Shown here piece by piece: positions 33,860 to 46,480 of a stretch of 64,000 nucleotides of DNA. The translations under genes and the position numbers were made by a program. The notes under the pieces were generated by a model that had not been told where the DNA came from, searched no databases, and saw nothing but the letters and a program-made list of their open reading frames with translations. This stretch comes from Punica granatum (taxonomy: Eukaryota; Streptophyta; Magnoliopsida; Myrtales; Lythraceae), in the NCBI RefSeq assembly GCF_007655135.1, contig NC_045128.1:26630811-26694810 (forward strand). Direction: 5' to 3'. The stretch's first letter is position 1; every line of letters starts with the position of its first letter.

Positions 33860-36743
33860 AAAGAAAAACCTTATTGAGAAGGAAAAGGAAAATGTACGGC
33901 AATGGAATATGCGAGTCTATTAGTTATATGATATGTTTCACATTAAACTTAAATAAAATAGTTATTATAGCATCCACAGTATACAGCAATGATGATTAAT
34001 ATTGAAATTTTCTAATAATTTAGGCTAATTTGGTTTGGCAGGTGACTTAAAAGCAAAGGGACCCCGCCCCCGCCACTCAATTTAGACTCGAAAATTTGGG
34101 GTCAGTCGGCAATTTTGAATTTGTCATTATGAAAAATTCGAGAGAATACACGTGTCCAATAATGAGAGGGCTATTCTAAATAATTGTGGGCCTTGGCCCG
34201 TGATGCAGCAATTGTGACATATTAATTAGAGGGAGATGATGAATTTTCCATTCATATAATTTAGATTTTATTATTTGAATTTTTTATTAATAAAAATTAT
34301 TTTTTTCGATTATAAGACGATCATGAACTTATTAAGAGATACAGAAAATGAAATAAAGTTTCACAAGAATTATCAGAATCAAAAAATGAAATCGTTATTG
34401 ATTCCAAGCGAGGACATTTTTGATCATGAACGTATGTTTCACATATTACATTCAATTTCTGTTAGATAATAGCTATTTTTGAAAGAAAAAGCTCATTTTT
34501 CCCTCCCGATGATCCTGCTTTATGCTTGATTAGCAGCCTGTGAACTCCTATTAATTTGGTCCAAAAAGGAAAAGTCGAAAGGAATTAAAGGGGAACAAAT
34601 GGGGGATACATGTAAGCTGTCCCAATCTTTTCAAAAAAGTAAATTATGATTATGTGAATTGCTTCAAGCCTTCAACATAATCAAAGATTTACAATCTAGC
34701 TTACTTCATCCTTTTTATACTTCCTGACCAGCCTACCATCTGCCAGATCTAATAATCATACAACTTTTCAAAATTGGAAGGATAGTCGTTTCCAACGATT
34801 AATTAATTGATTTGAAAAGTAATATATATACATGCATGAATCACTGTTATTCAGTGATATCGTTAGGGTTTTCATACACCGCCATTATAATTTTTAATTT
34901 ATTTTTTTTCTCTTTTGCTTTAGGCTAAGGTCTCGTTCTTACAAAAAAAAATAAAAGAAAAACTACAAATAATATCTGCATAGATTAACCCTAAATACGC
35001 GTGTATCATGTTTAGAAACTTTCATAGGAGTTGTTGTGATCCATAGTACAGTAATTGGTCCAAATGGATTCAGTCGTAGAATATTTGCCAAGTAAAAGCA
35101 CAACATGGAACATATTGGATACACATTAAAGTTTATATTGCTAGAAAAAAGCAAAAGCAATTTGGAAGGGCAAATTAAAGCTCATAGAAAAGTGATGATC
35201 ATCACCAAAGGATCCTCACACATATGGAAAAACTTATTGCTAGTCGAATCTTATTGTTTGATCGTCAGTTCATTGTACGTCATGTTTTATGGTAAATTCT
35301 AAGGAGTATATGAGTAAATATCTATATAGGATTATTGACACGATAACTACTACATGGATACGATATGAAGTTAAGCTAATGTGAGTTAACACTAGTAAAT
35401 TTTCATGTTTAGATGAGCTAAACTCATAATTTAGACACGACAAACAGCCGTGTCTCATAACTAGGTTCAGCCTACACAACTTATTTAGACTCCATTAAAC
35501 ATGATTATTAAATTAATAAATTGATTTTATTAAGTCACTATACACATTTATTTATTTCATATACATCTCACTATTAAATAATTATCATGATTCACACCCT
35601 TATTTTTTAAGTATAAAATTTTATATATGGCCTCGGTTGGTTTCTCTAATCTGCCCGTCTCCGCTATTTAGAATTTGATAGGATTGATTAGATGATACTA
35701 TAAGACGTCGTCTCCCAAAGGAAATGTCAGCTATGAAATATTTGGTCATCACACACCACATGAAAAATATATTCACATGCATCCGCACTCAAATACGAAT
35801 TAGAATATCCATGTTGTACCTGGAAGAAGGATCCAGAATCTGGATCGAGGGTCGAAACTTATTTTCGATTGGGCTGGCATAAGTATATAGAGGTTACGAT
35901 CGAAAATTTGGAGGGTGATTGCTCCCGTCAGCTTCTCTATATATGGTGCAGTATCAGACGTCCTAAACTATATGCGTAGACGAATTGACATTCAAAACTC
36001 TACACAAGGAAGATATCTTATTGCTATTGTTGCTTGCACTATATAAATCTTTAAAAAAAAAAGCCATTTTTAGTTAGGATCGCCCAAGGTATGTTGGTCC
36101 ATAATTTTTGTATTTTGCTGAAACAATATATATCAATAATTCTGTCCTTGAAAATTTTCCAGGAAATATAAAGGTCGGTGAGGGCGGTGCAGCCCCTAGC
36201 CAACTATCATGTACCAATTCAAAACCAAACAAAAGAAAATCTTTTGCATGCTCTTATCCTCATGCCTTTCCTCTCTTTGTTATTTTTTTAATTAATTAAG
36301 ACTCTTAATTAATCGTGTTTATTAGAAGAAAAGTTTTGTCCAAAACAAACTTACTACATTATGTCATAACTTTGGTTTATGTCCTACAGTTGCGAAGGTC
36401 GGATGGATGATACCTCTTAAAAGGAGAAATGTTTCAATAATCTTACATAGTTATTTTAACTTAAATTCAGCTTTACTTTTTAGGTTATAGACTTAAGTTC
36501 GGCTATGAAAAATTATTTCTCACTGCTGCCAATAATAAGGAGGGTGAATCGTAAAAACTAGCATAAGCATGCACCGGTTTATTTTATTTTATTTTATTTT
36601 TGATGAATAATTATGCGCCAGTTAGATGTTTATTCGTTACTCTATTGCACCGTGATATTTGGAGACTTGAGACACATTGTTTTGCTAGAGATAGCTCTGG
36701 TATTCCGATTAGGATAACTGATGTATATACATATATCCATATA

Positions 36744-36762
36744 CATATATATATATATATAT
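36744..36762. repeat. (AT)n microsatellite
   Basis: About nine AT units inside a longer ATATGTATAC-rich stretch. Confidence 0.85.
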
Positions 36763-37059
36763 GTATTTTACAATAAGAGGTAATGATTAATTTCTTTAAT
36801 TTTTTTTTAAAATAAAAAGGAGAGCGCAGAAATTAATAGATTTTCCGTTTTTGTCAAAGGAAGATGAGCCAATAACATCACCTTTTCTTTATTTGAGGTT
36901 GACGGCTTGCAGGGAAGCGGATAAGTATACTGCGGGCCAACCGACTTAATATGATGATGAAATATACAAGGAAGTTATGAAATTATAATAATACATCCTA
37001 ACCGCTTAATAATAGTATTATTAAAGTTTTCATAGCATTATTACTAATATTTTTATTTT

Positions 37060-37205
37060 TATTTTCAATTACAAGAGAGGTGCATGAACTTAATATAATG
37101 ATATATATAAATCTTTAATAACTAATAAAGGGAACATGTAGTCCCACCATAAGAATCGAACCTGCAATCTTTTAGTTGACGAACGAGGGCATGCGCCAAT
37201 CTTTT
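37060..37205 (-). mobile_element. SINE-like element, family 2
   Basis: Read on the minus strand: GATTGGCGCATGCCCTCG, then a box-B-like GCAGGTTCGATTC, then 'tggtgggactacatgttcc', 'tttattagttatt' and 'aagttcatgcacctct'. The same order is at 54430-54570 and partly at 2325-2405. Confidence 0.5.
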
Positions 37206-38325
37206 TGTGACGCTCAAAATTTAAATTAAAAAATTCTGGATGTTTTACTAAAATACAAAAAATCTTTCAACATTATCCAACAAACTAAAGCACGCTTTAA
37301 TTGGCATTAGTAAATTTTAAATTTTAAATTTTAATTTAACCAATAAAAAGATGCAGGGGACGTTTTTTCGCAGTGAGGTGAGAAAGGATGACATGTAATT
37401 TTTGTTTAGGTTTGTTTTTCTAAGATTTTCAAATTTATAAAAAATCGCAATCAATAAATTTTCTAGTGACCCCAATAACATAAACGTCGATTGAAATATT
37501 GTGCTTGATAAGAAAAAAATTCTTTTATCATATATATTGTTCATAACTCTTATTGTACTTTACATAGAGATCCAACTCGTGCAAATTCAACTAATTATTG
37601 TTAAAGAATCGATCTCATCTGTTTCTAGATAAGCAATGCCGTACGTATAATATCCGAATGTACAATAAAATAAATTGTAATTTTTCGAAAATTGTAATCA
37701 CATCTTGACATTATTGAAAAATTGTGACTTAAAGCTTTTTATTGTACAGTTAAAATTTCTAATTGTATTATACATTATTTCTTTTGTGCAATCCAAATTC
37801 TTTTTATGACTCTTTAATTTAAAATTACTACCTGCCTCACAAATTTTCTATAGATATATGTGCAATATATATATTTATATAAAAATTTATATTCCATATA
37901 CGTATTAAATTAGATTATGCCAAAGAAGAAATGCATCCAATTTTGCCCAGTTATGTATTTTAATCTACAATCATAAACACTGAAATTTTAATAGAAGGAA
38001 ATTCAGGTTACAATAGAAACTTAAAACCCCCGCTGAGGAGTTCTGATTACGATTAACTTGAGTTGGGTTGTAAATCATGATGTATTGGAGTAATATATTG
38101 ACTTATCGGCTTATCGCTGGTAAATGAACATATAGCAAAAATTTCATTATTTGATTTTTTTGGTAAAATACGCGACCGAAGCCGAGAAATTTTATAGTTT
38201 GATTAGTCCACGCATGCTTACGTTTTTTGCTTAAAAAGGAGTAACTCAACATTCTATAGCAAATTCTCGAATGAAGAGGAGAACCGGGGGAAGAAAGGGG
38301 GGTAAGTTAAGAATTAAAAATAATT

Positions 38326-38515
38326 TACCAACGTGGATTGGTTTAAGCGGCTCGACACTTGTTTTGCTTAAACAAGGTCTTGAATTCGAATCCTTGTGAA
38401 TGCAGAAAATCCACGCTTTGAGAGCTTTATCCCTTAGTGGGCCGACTTAGTTCAACTGGATTAGTCGAGACTCAACTGGACTTCCGGATATCATGGTTCA
38501 TACAGAAAAAAAAAA
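38326..38515 (+). mobile_element. SINE family 1, complete copy
   Basis: It begins TACCAACGTGGATTGG, has box-A-like GGTTTAAGCGGCTCG and box-B-like TTGAATTCGAATCC, continues 'gagctttatcccttagtggg' and ends in an A-run at 38506-38515. It aligns along its full length with the minus-strand copy at 10747-10561. Confidence 0.65.
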
Positions 38516-38883
38516 TTAAATGGAGGTTTTTCCACTTTGCATCGTCAAATATGATAAGGATTTGTGAGTGAAATCTTGCACCAAAAGCATTGGATAAAAT
38601 CTCTCAATCCTAAACTTATATCATGATTATGTGTATCGATTTGAACATGAAACAAATAATATATAATGTAAGTGATAAAAATTTAATAAATATAATTACA
38701 ATTTAGAAGGATTACTTTAAATAAATCTTATCTTGTGCCCTTAGGGCATAATTAAAGAAATTCATATTATATATATATATATGTACATTTTATGTATGTA
38801 TGAATATATTACCTCTCCCATGCGCGAAGCGTGTGCGAGATTGCTCTCGAGTTTTGCGGCATTGTGCAAACTCAAGGATTCTT

Positions 38884-39112
38884 AGTTGCGTTTGATTTCA
38901 AAGTAGGATTTTAAAATCAGATTTTGATTTTGAAAAAGAGTGGTATAAATGAGGCCCACCATTTGAATTTGTATTAGTTATTTTATTTTGTTGTAAAAAA
39001 AAGTGGTATAAATGGGACCCACTCTTTGACTTTGTATGAGTTGTTTTGTTTTGTCGTGGGTAAAATTAGGTTGAAGTTGTGATTTTAAAATACATTTGCA
39101 AACTAAACAAGC
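38884..39112. mobile_element. MITE, family C copy
   Basis: Left end GTTGCGTTTGATTTC; the right end pairs with it loosely (complement GCTTGTTTAGTTTGC). Inside are 'attttaaaatcagattttga' and two 'gtggtataaatg.g.cccac' phrases, as in the opposite-strand copy at 19235-19395. This copy has an internal duplication of about 65 bases around the 'gtggtataaatg' phrase. Confidence 0.65.
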
Positions 39113-39224
39113 CAATTAATATTTTCCAAAATTGTTTCGATTTTTCAATCCTTATAAAATTAGCTAATTTTTAAAAATAGATACTATAATATTTAGAAAT
39201 CCAATGAGTCAAGTTTAATTCAGT

Positions 39225-39355
39225 TTCAAACTCGTTTGACTAAATGAGGGGTAAACCTCTTCTAATATAACTTTTATAATTCACAAATTCGAACCCGATA
39301 CCTTATTTAGGGGAGTAAGCGCATAATCACTTGAGCCAATGTACGTTGGTAGTGG
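39225..39355 (-). repeat. SINE family 1 relative, partial
   Basis: On the minus strand it opens CTACCAACGTACATTGG and carries box-B-like ATCGGGTTCGAATTTG, then diverges from the two complete copies. Confidence 0.45.
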
Positions 39356-39791
39356 AAAAGATTTTTTAGGTAATATAGTAGTGGATTTTTTAAATTTTTT
39401 AAATATATTTCTTGAAAATAAGAGAGATGTTCAATAGATTGTGTATATAATCAAGTTTAATTTTGGTAAAACGGTGGCTATTCTAAAATGAACTTTTTTC
39501 TAGAACTAAATATAATAGCAAAATATATAGGATATATGATACTAGTTGCACCCAAAGAGAAAAGGCAAGGAAGGCGAGATGAAAAAGCTTTCATGCGAAA
39601 TATGAGCTGCATCATGAGCTCAAGCATCGGGGCGTCGGTATCGGGCCCCACAATTTACTTTGAATCTGGTCCACCAACTCGGAGGCATGGGCTTGTGGGT
39701 CACCCTGTTGCATATTTATTTCTGCGTGCGTGTATATATATTAGCACGGTTGCCGTGCAATTTAGAAAATTAATAAATAAAATCATGCATA

Positions 39792-39796
<5 letters not shown>

Positions 39797-39829
<33 letters not shown>
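39797..39829. repeat. (AT)n microsatellite
   Basis: About 16 AT units, the longest in the window. Confidence 0.9.
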
Positions 39830-39833
<4 letters not shown>

Positions 39834-41054
39834 AAAAACATATATTATTTGTTTCATAATTTAATTCTATTTCAATTTAATGCAATCATTATAAAGTATC
39901 TGAAAATTATGATAATTTAATATCCTTATTAAAAATAGATGATTCATTCTTTGACCGACCATTATTATGCTATTATATTGATACATCTTATTCATAATAT
40001 TGTTGATTTATTCAAATTTCATAAGGAACAATACATATTTAAATACTTTATAAATCGACCTATAAGATAAGATTCAATTAAGAACAATTACATTACATTA
40101 TATTATATTATGTTACTATTTTATATTATATTATTATTACTTATTTCGTACTTAAGTAATGTCTATATTTACATTAATTTATTCGTAATTTTTTAAAAAT
40201 AAAAAAGAAATTCCAGAATATGAAAAACGAACGTACTCTTCGCAAGAACTTTCGAAATACTTCCGGTTTATATATGTGTGTGTATATATATATATATATT
40301 ATATAGATATAGATAGAATAAAGATATAGATATGTCGTCTTCTTTTTTTTGTAAATGCTATTCTCAGACTCAGTTCCATATTTTTGTCACATAGTACTAT
40401 TAATTTCAACGTAATTCGAATCTACATCTTTTTACTTGCTGAAAAAACTTTATTATGCATATATATTGCTATAATAAAGACAAATATTAATACGAAATTA
40501 ACGAAAATACTCTGAAAATAATTTCAAGAAAAATGCATTACTTTCACTTTTTTTTAATCAAGAGGGCACTCACTATTATTTACTCGATATTTTTGCGCGA
40601 AGTTGTAGACCGAAGGCAAAATGTTTGCAGTCTTCTTTTTGTATACAATCTAAATTGGAACCTTCTTGGGGTCAATTAGATACATACATAAATATCAATT
40701 GCATGTTGCCAACAATATAATGGAAGATCTTATATTTGATATTTCAATTTCTCTCTATAGTAATTGTGTATATGTTGGTTCGTTTCAAACTATTTCCTAT
40801 AGTCTAATTGTCCTCCGAATACATTTGTATTTATATGATTATCTCCTCTTCTAATATAGTCCGCATGTAGTACGGGCACATAGTTTGCTAGTATCTACAA
40901 TTGACTCAATTTGGTTAAGACACATACATCCATACTGGCATACTTGGAAATAATAAATATCGAAACGGCTCTTAAATCGACTAAACTGTAATTATGTCGT
41001 GTTAACTTATTCATCCATTGTCTATTACGTGTTTAACATGTCTAAAAGATTCTC

Positions 41055-41075
41055 ATATATATATATATATATATA
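41055..41075. repeat. (AT)n microsatellite
   Basis: About ten AT units. Confidence 0.85.
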
Positions 41076-42558
41076 TTGGCAATGGAATTGCGAAAGGAAA
41101 CAAAGTTTTGTCTTGTTGATTGGAAAAAGCAGGAAGAAAAAAAAGTAGGATCCAAGGGATTCGCTCCTGGCAGGTTTTTCTACATCCTCATTTATTATGT
41201 AAAGTGAAAATCTGATATTTCCCGGCAAGAAAACCTGATAAAAGAAATGTGTTTTTTTTTGGAATACTGCGTAAGCAATCTGAATTATAATTAAGTAAAA
41301 TAAATAAATAAATGTAGTCCTATCTATTTTTCTTGTCTCGTCACTGGCCAGCTTGTCCTTCGTTATAAAATGCTTTCAGTAGATCTCAAATCATTAAACC
41401 GAAAGTAAGTCCACCAATGTAGACGAGCTGCAAACTCTAACGACGTAATGTCGTTACAGTATTTGGCAATGGAAAACTTATTGCATAAATTCAATCCACC
41501 ACATTAGGACTACATGTAAATTAACTGTCTTGCATGTTATACAAAGCGTTTCTTATATTAGGGCAGCTTACGGTTTACAATGCCAAAGGGGCGGAAGTTT
41601 GCTTAAGTCGAGATATGCAATTTTATCTCAGTAGGAGACCAAATGAAGAACATCAGAGGAAGGTCCCATAGTAACCCAATATAGTATGTCTTTCATCCTT
41701 GAGGTTCGAATACGTTAGATTTGGATGCGACGTGGTTTATTCGTTGTTCGTTAAGAAATCAATCTGGACAAGCTTTCAACCGCTTAAGATGTTTGATTAG
41801 ATTCGTGAACAAAAAAGCAACGATCAAAACTAATAGCCCTTGGATCCCTTCTTCTAGGAGAAAATTTAACCGGCATATTGTTCGTTTCATGCATTCATGT
41901 CCATATGCCCTCGGAAGTTAATAGTTACATGACACAAAGTTATGAATGGATCCGCGCTCAAGTGTCTTCGAGGCTCGCATCTCCATGATAGGTGCCGATC
42001 TAGTAGTGAAACTTTGGAACTACGACCCTCGAATGCTAATACGATCAACTAGATGAGTAGTTATAACAAACATAGGCAATTAAAGTGAATATTGAAAATG
42101 AAAGCCGAGTGTCCTTTTAAATTTGACATTATATTTTCAGAATTTTTCACGCAATCACTTTATGATACAGTCTTTTTTTCTAAATCGTTAGAATGCGATT
42201 ATTAAATAAAATAATTAATTAATTAATGACTTAGGGATTCAAAAAGTGATTGCATCGAATAATGAAAGTATCATAGAATTTTCGAATATTTTTACGTAAA
42301 TGCAATAAATACATACTTACTTCCCACTAATTAATACCGCCAAATGACTGTCTCTCATCTTTGATATCCATAAAATTTTTTCTTTTTTCTAATTATTCAT
42401 CAAAGAAAAGAATAATAATTTGATTTCCTTTTTTATTTTATTTTATTTTCTTTTCTTGCCCTTTTCCCATCCGCGGCCGAACTCAAAAGGCCACTCCCAT
42501 CCCAGCGGTCTTTGGCTGTCATTCTGTTCATAATTTCACACTTCAATCCCATCCCCCA

Positions 42559-42645
42559 TACTCTCTCTCTACTGATTCCATTTTCTCTCTCTAACAACCA
42601 TCTCTCCCTTCTCTCTCTCTCTCTTCTTTCTCTCTCTACTGTGCT
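42559..42645 (+). promoter_or_regulatory. CT-rich leader of the myosin-binding protein gene
   Basis: A run of CTCTCT blocks ends about 50 bases before the start codon. Such pyrimidine tracts are common in plant 5' leaders and near transcription starts. The reading frame is open through it, but the translated product is plain Ser/Leu repeats, so it is treated as untranslated. Confidence 0.5.
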
Positions 42646-42697
42646 GTACATAGCAAGCAAGCAGAGGAAGGAAGGAAGCAAGGAGGGACCATCGGCC

Positions 42698-45653
42698 ATG
42701 GCGGCGAACAAGTTCGCGACGATGCTGCACCGGAACACCAACAAGATCACCCTCATCCTCATCTACGCCGTCCTCGAGTGGGCCCTCATCGTCCTCCTCC
42801 TCCTCAACTCCCTCTTCTCCTACCTCATCCTCCGCTTCGCCGACTGCTTCGGCCTCGACCGCCCCTGCCCCTGGTGCTCCCGTCTCGACCACCTCTTCGA
42901 CTCCCGCCGGACGACCCCCCTCCGCGACCTCTTCTGCCACCGCCACGCCTCCGAGATTTCCCGGCTCGGCTTCTGCTCCAGCCACCGGAGGCTCGCCGAG
43001 CTCCCCGATTTGTGCGAGGACTGCTTGTCCTCTCTGAGTCCGGACAAAAATGGCGGAGACCCTGTTCCCTGTGAGAATGGCGAGCTGGATTCTCTGAAGT
43101 GCTCTTGCTGCGGTTCGAGTGTGGAGAGGGAGCTGCTCCGCTGCACCCCGCAGGAGGATCATCGTCTCAGCTGTACCAAAGAGGAGGATATCATCGCCGA
43201 TCAGTGCAGATCAGATGCTCCGGTGGGAGATCATCAGGACGATAATCAGGGAGAAGAAGAATTCGGGGAATTTAAGGCTGCCGAGCCCTGTGTCGTCAGG
43301 GAATATCCAGTTGCTGCTGAAGAAGACGAAAAAGTGGTCCTGGTCATGGAGAAAAAGGAAGAAGAGGGAGAGGATTACAATGTTTTCGAGGTTGGGAAGG
43401 ATTCCTCTTCTTCTTCTTCTTCTGATCATCAGACCGTTCTTCTCCTCCTCCAGGATGACAGCAGGAAAGAAGGATCTGTGGAAGCTTCATTGGGGCGTCA
43501 TCTCGAGTTTTTCATCGGGGGCAATGACTGCGAGCTGATTCCTGTTGAGTGGACTGACTCGCCTGTTAACTCCAAGAGCTATCCGAGACTCAGCACGATC
43601 ATGGAGGAAGATCAGGGTGATTGCAGCGGCTACGAGGATGTGATCATGGACTTCTGCCCAACTTCCGTGCAAGAACCTAATCCGGGCGTCCAGAAAAACT
43701 CGAGTTCAGGAAATGAGTTTGAGGTTTTGGATGCAGTGGAACAGACTGAGGTTCAGGCCGAGAAAGAACAGACTGAGATTCTTGAGAATGTGTCGGAAGA
43801 AGTACGAGGAAGTTCCAGCGAGGAAGGAGATGCACAACTTGCTGCTGCTCCAAATGCTGATACGACGGAGGAAACTTCATTGGTAGAAGGCGAAAGAGGA
43901 ACCCCTGAAGACAATGAAGGTTATTTCTCAGTATAATGAGCAACAACTCTCAAATTTATCGAGTTTAATTAGTAAAGGGGCTCAATTTATGGTTCATAAC
44001 GTTATTGAGTGCAAGATTTTGAAGTTTGTTTGTCGATAAATGCAGGAGTTCAGGAGGAATGTGCCTCACAAAATGATGAGGTTGAGCCCGAAGTTTCTAT
44101 AGGGACGGAAATTCCTGATCAGGAGCAAATCAATGTCGATGAGATTCACGACGAAGAGACTCTCTCTTGGGACCTCTGCAGAGAAGGTGATGAAGCTCCT
44201 TCCACGAGTAACGATTTTCTGCACACTGCAGACTTTGATAATCATGGTGAGCTTCATATTGTAACTCTGCCTGCTTTCATGAATTTTCGGAACTTTTGGT
44301 TAACATTAGCCTTTTGCCTGAGCTGCAGATGGAGATGTTGTTCGGAGCGAGGGGGAAACCTTGGAATTCAGGTCCATCTCGATTGAAATGAGCTCAGAAG
44401 CTTCAAATCATAAATTGGATGCGGAGCTTACTAATGAGAATGAAGATGAAAGAATCCCTGATACACCCAACTCCATGGACAGCCTTCATCAGCTCCACGA
44501 AAGATTACTTCTACTTGAGAAACGAGAATCCGACTCGATCGAAGAGTCATTGGATGGAAGCGTGATGAGTGACATAGAGGGTGATGAAGGGACACTTACA
44601 GTTGAGAAGCTGAAGTCGTCTCTGAAAGCTGATAGGAAGGCTTTGCATGCGCTGTACACGGAACTCGAAGAGGAGAGAAGCGCCTCTGCAGTCGCAGCGA
44701 GCCAAACGATGGCGATGATCAATCGTCTCCAGGAGGAGAAGGCTGCAATGCAGATGGAAGCTCTGCAGTACCAGAGAATGATGGAGGAACAGGCCGAGTA
44801 TGACCAGGAGGCTCTGCAGTTGCTGAATGATCTAATGGTAAAGAGGGAAAGAGAAAATCAGGAGCTCGAAAAAGAGCTCGAGGTGTACCGAAGGAAGGTT
44901 GAGGAGTACGAGGCTAAGGAGAAGAAGAAGGCGATGATGGTGGTCCCGAGAAATAGTAAGGATTCTTCAGATTCGTGCAGCAATGAGGAGGAAAGTGATG
45001 GGTTATCAATTGATCTCAACGAGGAGATTAAGGGAGGAGAGGATGCTATCAATGGCCATGAGAATACTCCGAGTGAGGCGATTTGGTACTTGGAGGACTC
45101 ATTAGTAAACTTTGAAGAGGAGAGAGCATCGATTCTCAAGCAACTAAAGAGTTTGGAAGAGAAGATTTTGAGTGTAAATGGGGAGGAAGAGGAAGAACGT
45201 CACTATAAAGAAAACGGGAATGGACATGTCAAGACTTGTGATTCGAATGGTGAAGTTAACGGCCCCGGGAATGGGCATTGCAAGATGAACGGCGATAAGC
45301 ATTCTCACCTTCATGCGAGGTTCACATGCCCTAAGGCAAAGAGGCTTCTTCCCCTCTTTGACGCGATCGGGGATGAAACGCATGAAGATTGGTTGCAGAA
45401 AACTCCTGCAGATCATTTCGAAGTAGAGGATGGGAAGATTGCAGTTATTGAAGAAGAAGTGGATCATATCTATGAGAGGCTACAAGTTCTCGAAGCTGAC
45501 AGAGAATTCCTGAAGCATTGCATTGCCTCGTTGAGGAAGGGCGATAAGGGGTTGGAACTCCTCGGGGAGATCTTGCAGCACCTTCGTGATTTGAGATGCG
45601 CTGAGCTCCATGGACGGAACATAATGATCGGAGACGGCATTATGCACTACTAG
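42698..45653 (+). CDS. Myosin-binding protein with GTD-binding (DUF593) domain, MYOB2/3-like
   Basis: Three exons (42698-43919, 44046-44246, 44329-45653), in-phase GT-AG borders, 915 residues. The start at 42698 gives MAANKFATMLHRNTNK, almost the family's standard N-terminus; the 62 upstream in-frame codons are CT-repeat translation. A membrane anchor follows (about residues 17-46), then a cysteine-rich patch (CPWCSRLDHLF, FCHRHA, CEDCL). The middle is acidic and probably disordered. The GTD-binding domain (about residues 555-670, with GTLTVEKLKSSLKADRKAL and EKAAMQMEALQYQRMMEEQA) is a coiled coil that binds the globular tail of class XI myosins. A second coil near the end (VDHIYERLQVLEADREFLKH) is also typical. 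Family members anchor myosin XI to endomembrane vesicles and drive cytoplasmic streaming. A GT at 45654 directly after the stop suggests a 3' UTR intron. Confidence 0.95.
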
Positions 45654-46480
45654 GTAATTCTTACACGCCTTTTGTTTCATTGCAAATATCGTGCTTCAAC
45701 CTAAATAAACATGCAGTATTTCTGATTATTTAGTCCAATTCCATGATGATATTGCAGATTGATCATTGGAGTCTATCATCGAAAACCAGCAATTCAGCAT
45801 ATCATGGTGAATCAGAGTATTGGGCTCGGTCGGGGCCGAGCAAATGACCCGATTCCAGAATTCGTAACAAATTCAAGTCCCTTCAGGGGAAAAGGGATGT
45901 CCCCCTGAACCTCCTGGTCTGTTTGGTCATCTTGGTCAATGTCATGTAGAAAAAAATCTGCCATTTTAGGCTCTTTTTTTAGTTTTATCTTCCCTTTTTT
46001 TCAAAATTTTCCTTTTCAGATATATTGTCAAAAAAAAGCCTTTTTTTTTTTTGTGGGGTTGTGTCCATCATCAAAACTTTAAGGCTGAAAAGGGTGAAGG
46101 TGGGTGTGATGTGCATGTTAGGGATATATAAGAGAGTTAGAGACTGAGACACCCTGTCCTCCATCCAACAAAGATTCCATCGCCAGGTTGGTCAGTAGTG
46201 GTAGTTTGTTCCGGCAGAGTCACCGAGCTAAAACCCGTTCGCCCTCTCTTCACATCGGATAGTCGCAGTGACACGAGAAGACTGGGTTCGGGTTCGGAGT
46301 AAATTTTCCGGGGGTAAAAAAAAGTAGTACACTCGGGCTTTTCATTTCTGGGTATTTGGGGGGAAGTGGGGGTAAGTAACTTCCTATTTTCCTTTGTCTC
46401 ATCCCTTTGTATGATAAATCAAAGTCCCATGTCATGAGGTTTTGTTTAATTATTCATGAGGAGCTATAAGTTGTCTTTCT
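45654..46480 (+). other. Probable 3' UTR of the myosin-binding protein gene
   Basis: A likely intron 45654-45757 begins with GTAATT flush against the stop codon and ends ATTGCAG. The rest is T- and G-rich and lacks a gene. Where the transcript ends is not clear; AATAAA-like signals are weak here. Confidence 0.45.

Larger units (their letters stand above)
26494..33869 (-). mobile_element. Mutator-like element (MULE) with 10-bp target duplication
   Basis: The element proper is 26504-33859 (about 7.36 kb), flanked by identical AAAGAAAAAC at 26494-26503 and 33860-33869. The termini are inverted repeats: the left end GACAAAATTGCCAAATTGGT pairs with GAGGAAACTGCCAAATTGGT on the other strand. Both arms go on with 'gtctcaaat.cgtcctga' and 'ccttgaccgattaa', then a MITE, then 'aaattgtttcccctca' and 'attgtttcatgcaactctct', so each arm is about 0.5-0.6 kb. 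A decayed minus-strand transposase lies inside. Target duplication size, arm length and the transposase all fit MULE/MuDR. Confidence 0.9.
33870..42558. other. Gene-poor intergenic stretch
   Basis: No gene can be supported in this 8.7-kb very AT-rich stretch. Open frames here, including one of 123 codons at 39488-39859 ending in a TA repeat, have no domain and biased low-complexity content. Contents seen are SINE copies, one MITE and many AT microsatellites, listed separately. 40281-40340 is another TATATA/ATAGAT-rich run. Confidence 0.6.

Noticed and set aside
39488..39859. 123-codon plus-strand frame
   Set aside because: It ends in translated TA repeat, has no domain and sits in repeat-rich DNA.
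42512..42697. In-frame N-terminal extension of the myosin-binding protein
   Set aside because: It translates CT repeats; the family N-terminus MAANKFATMLHRNTNK starts exactly at 42698.
42569..43162. 197-codon minus-strand frame opposite the myosin-binding exon 1
   Set aside because: It is a shadow of a GC-rich exon; the plus strand matches a known family.
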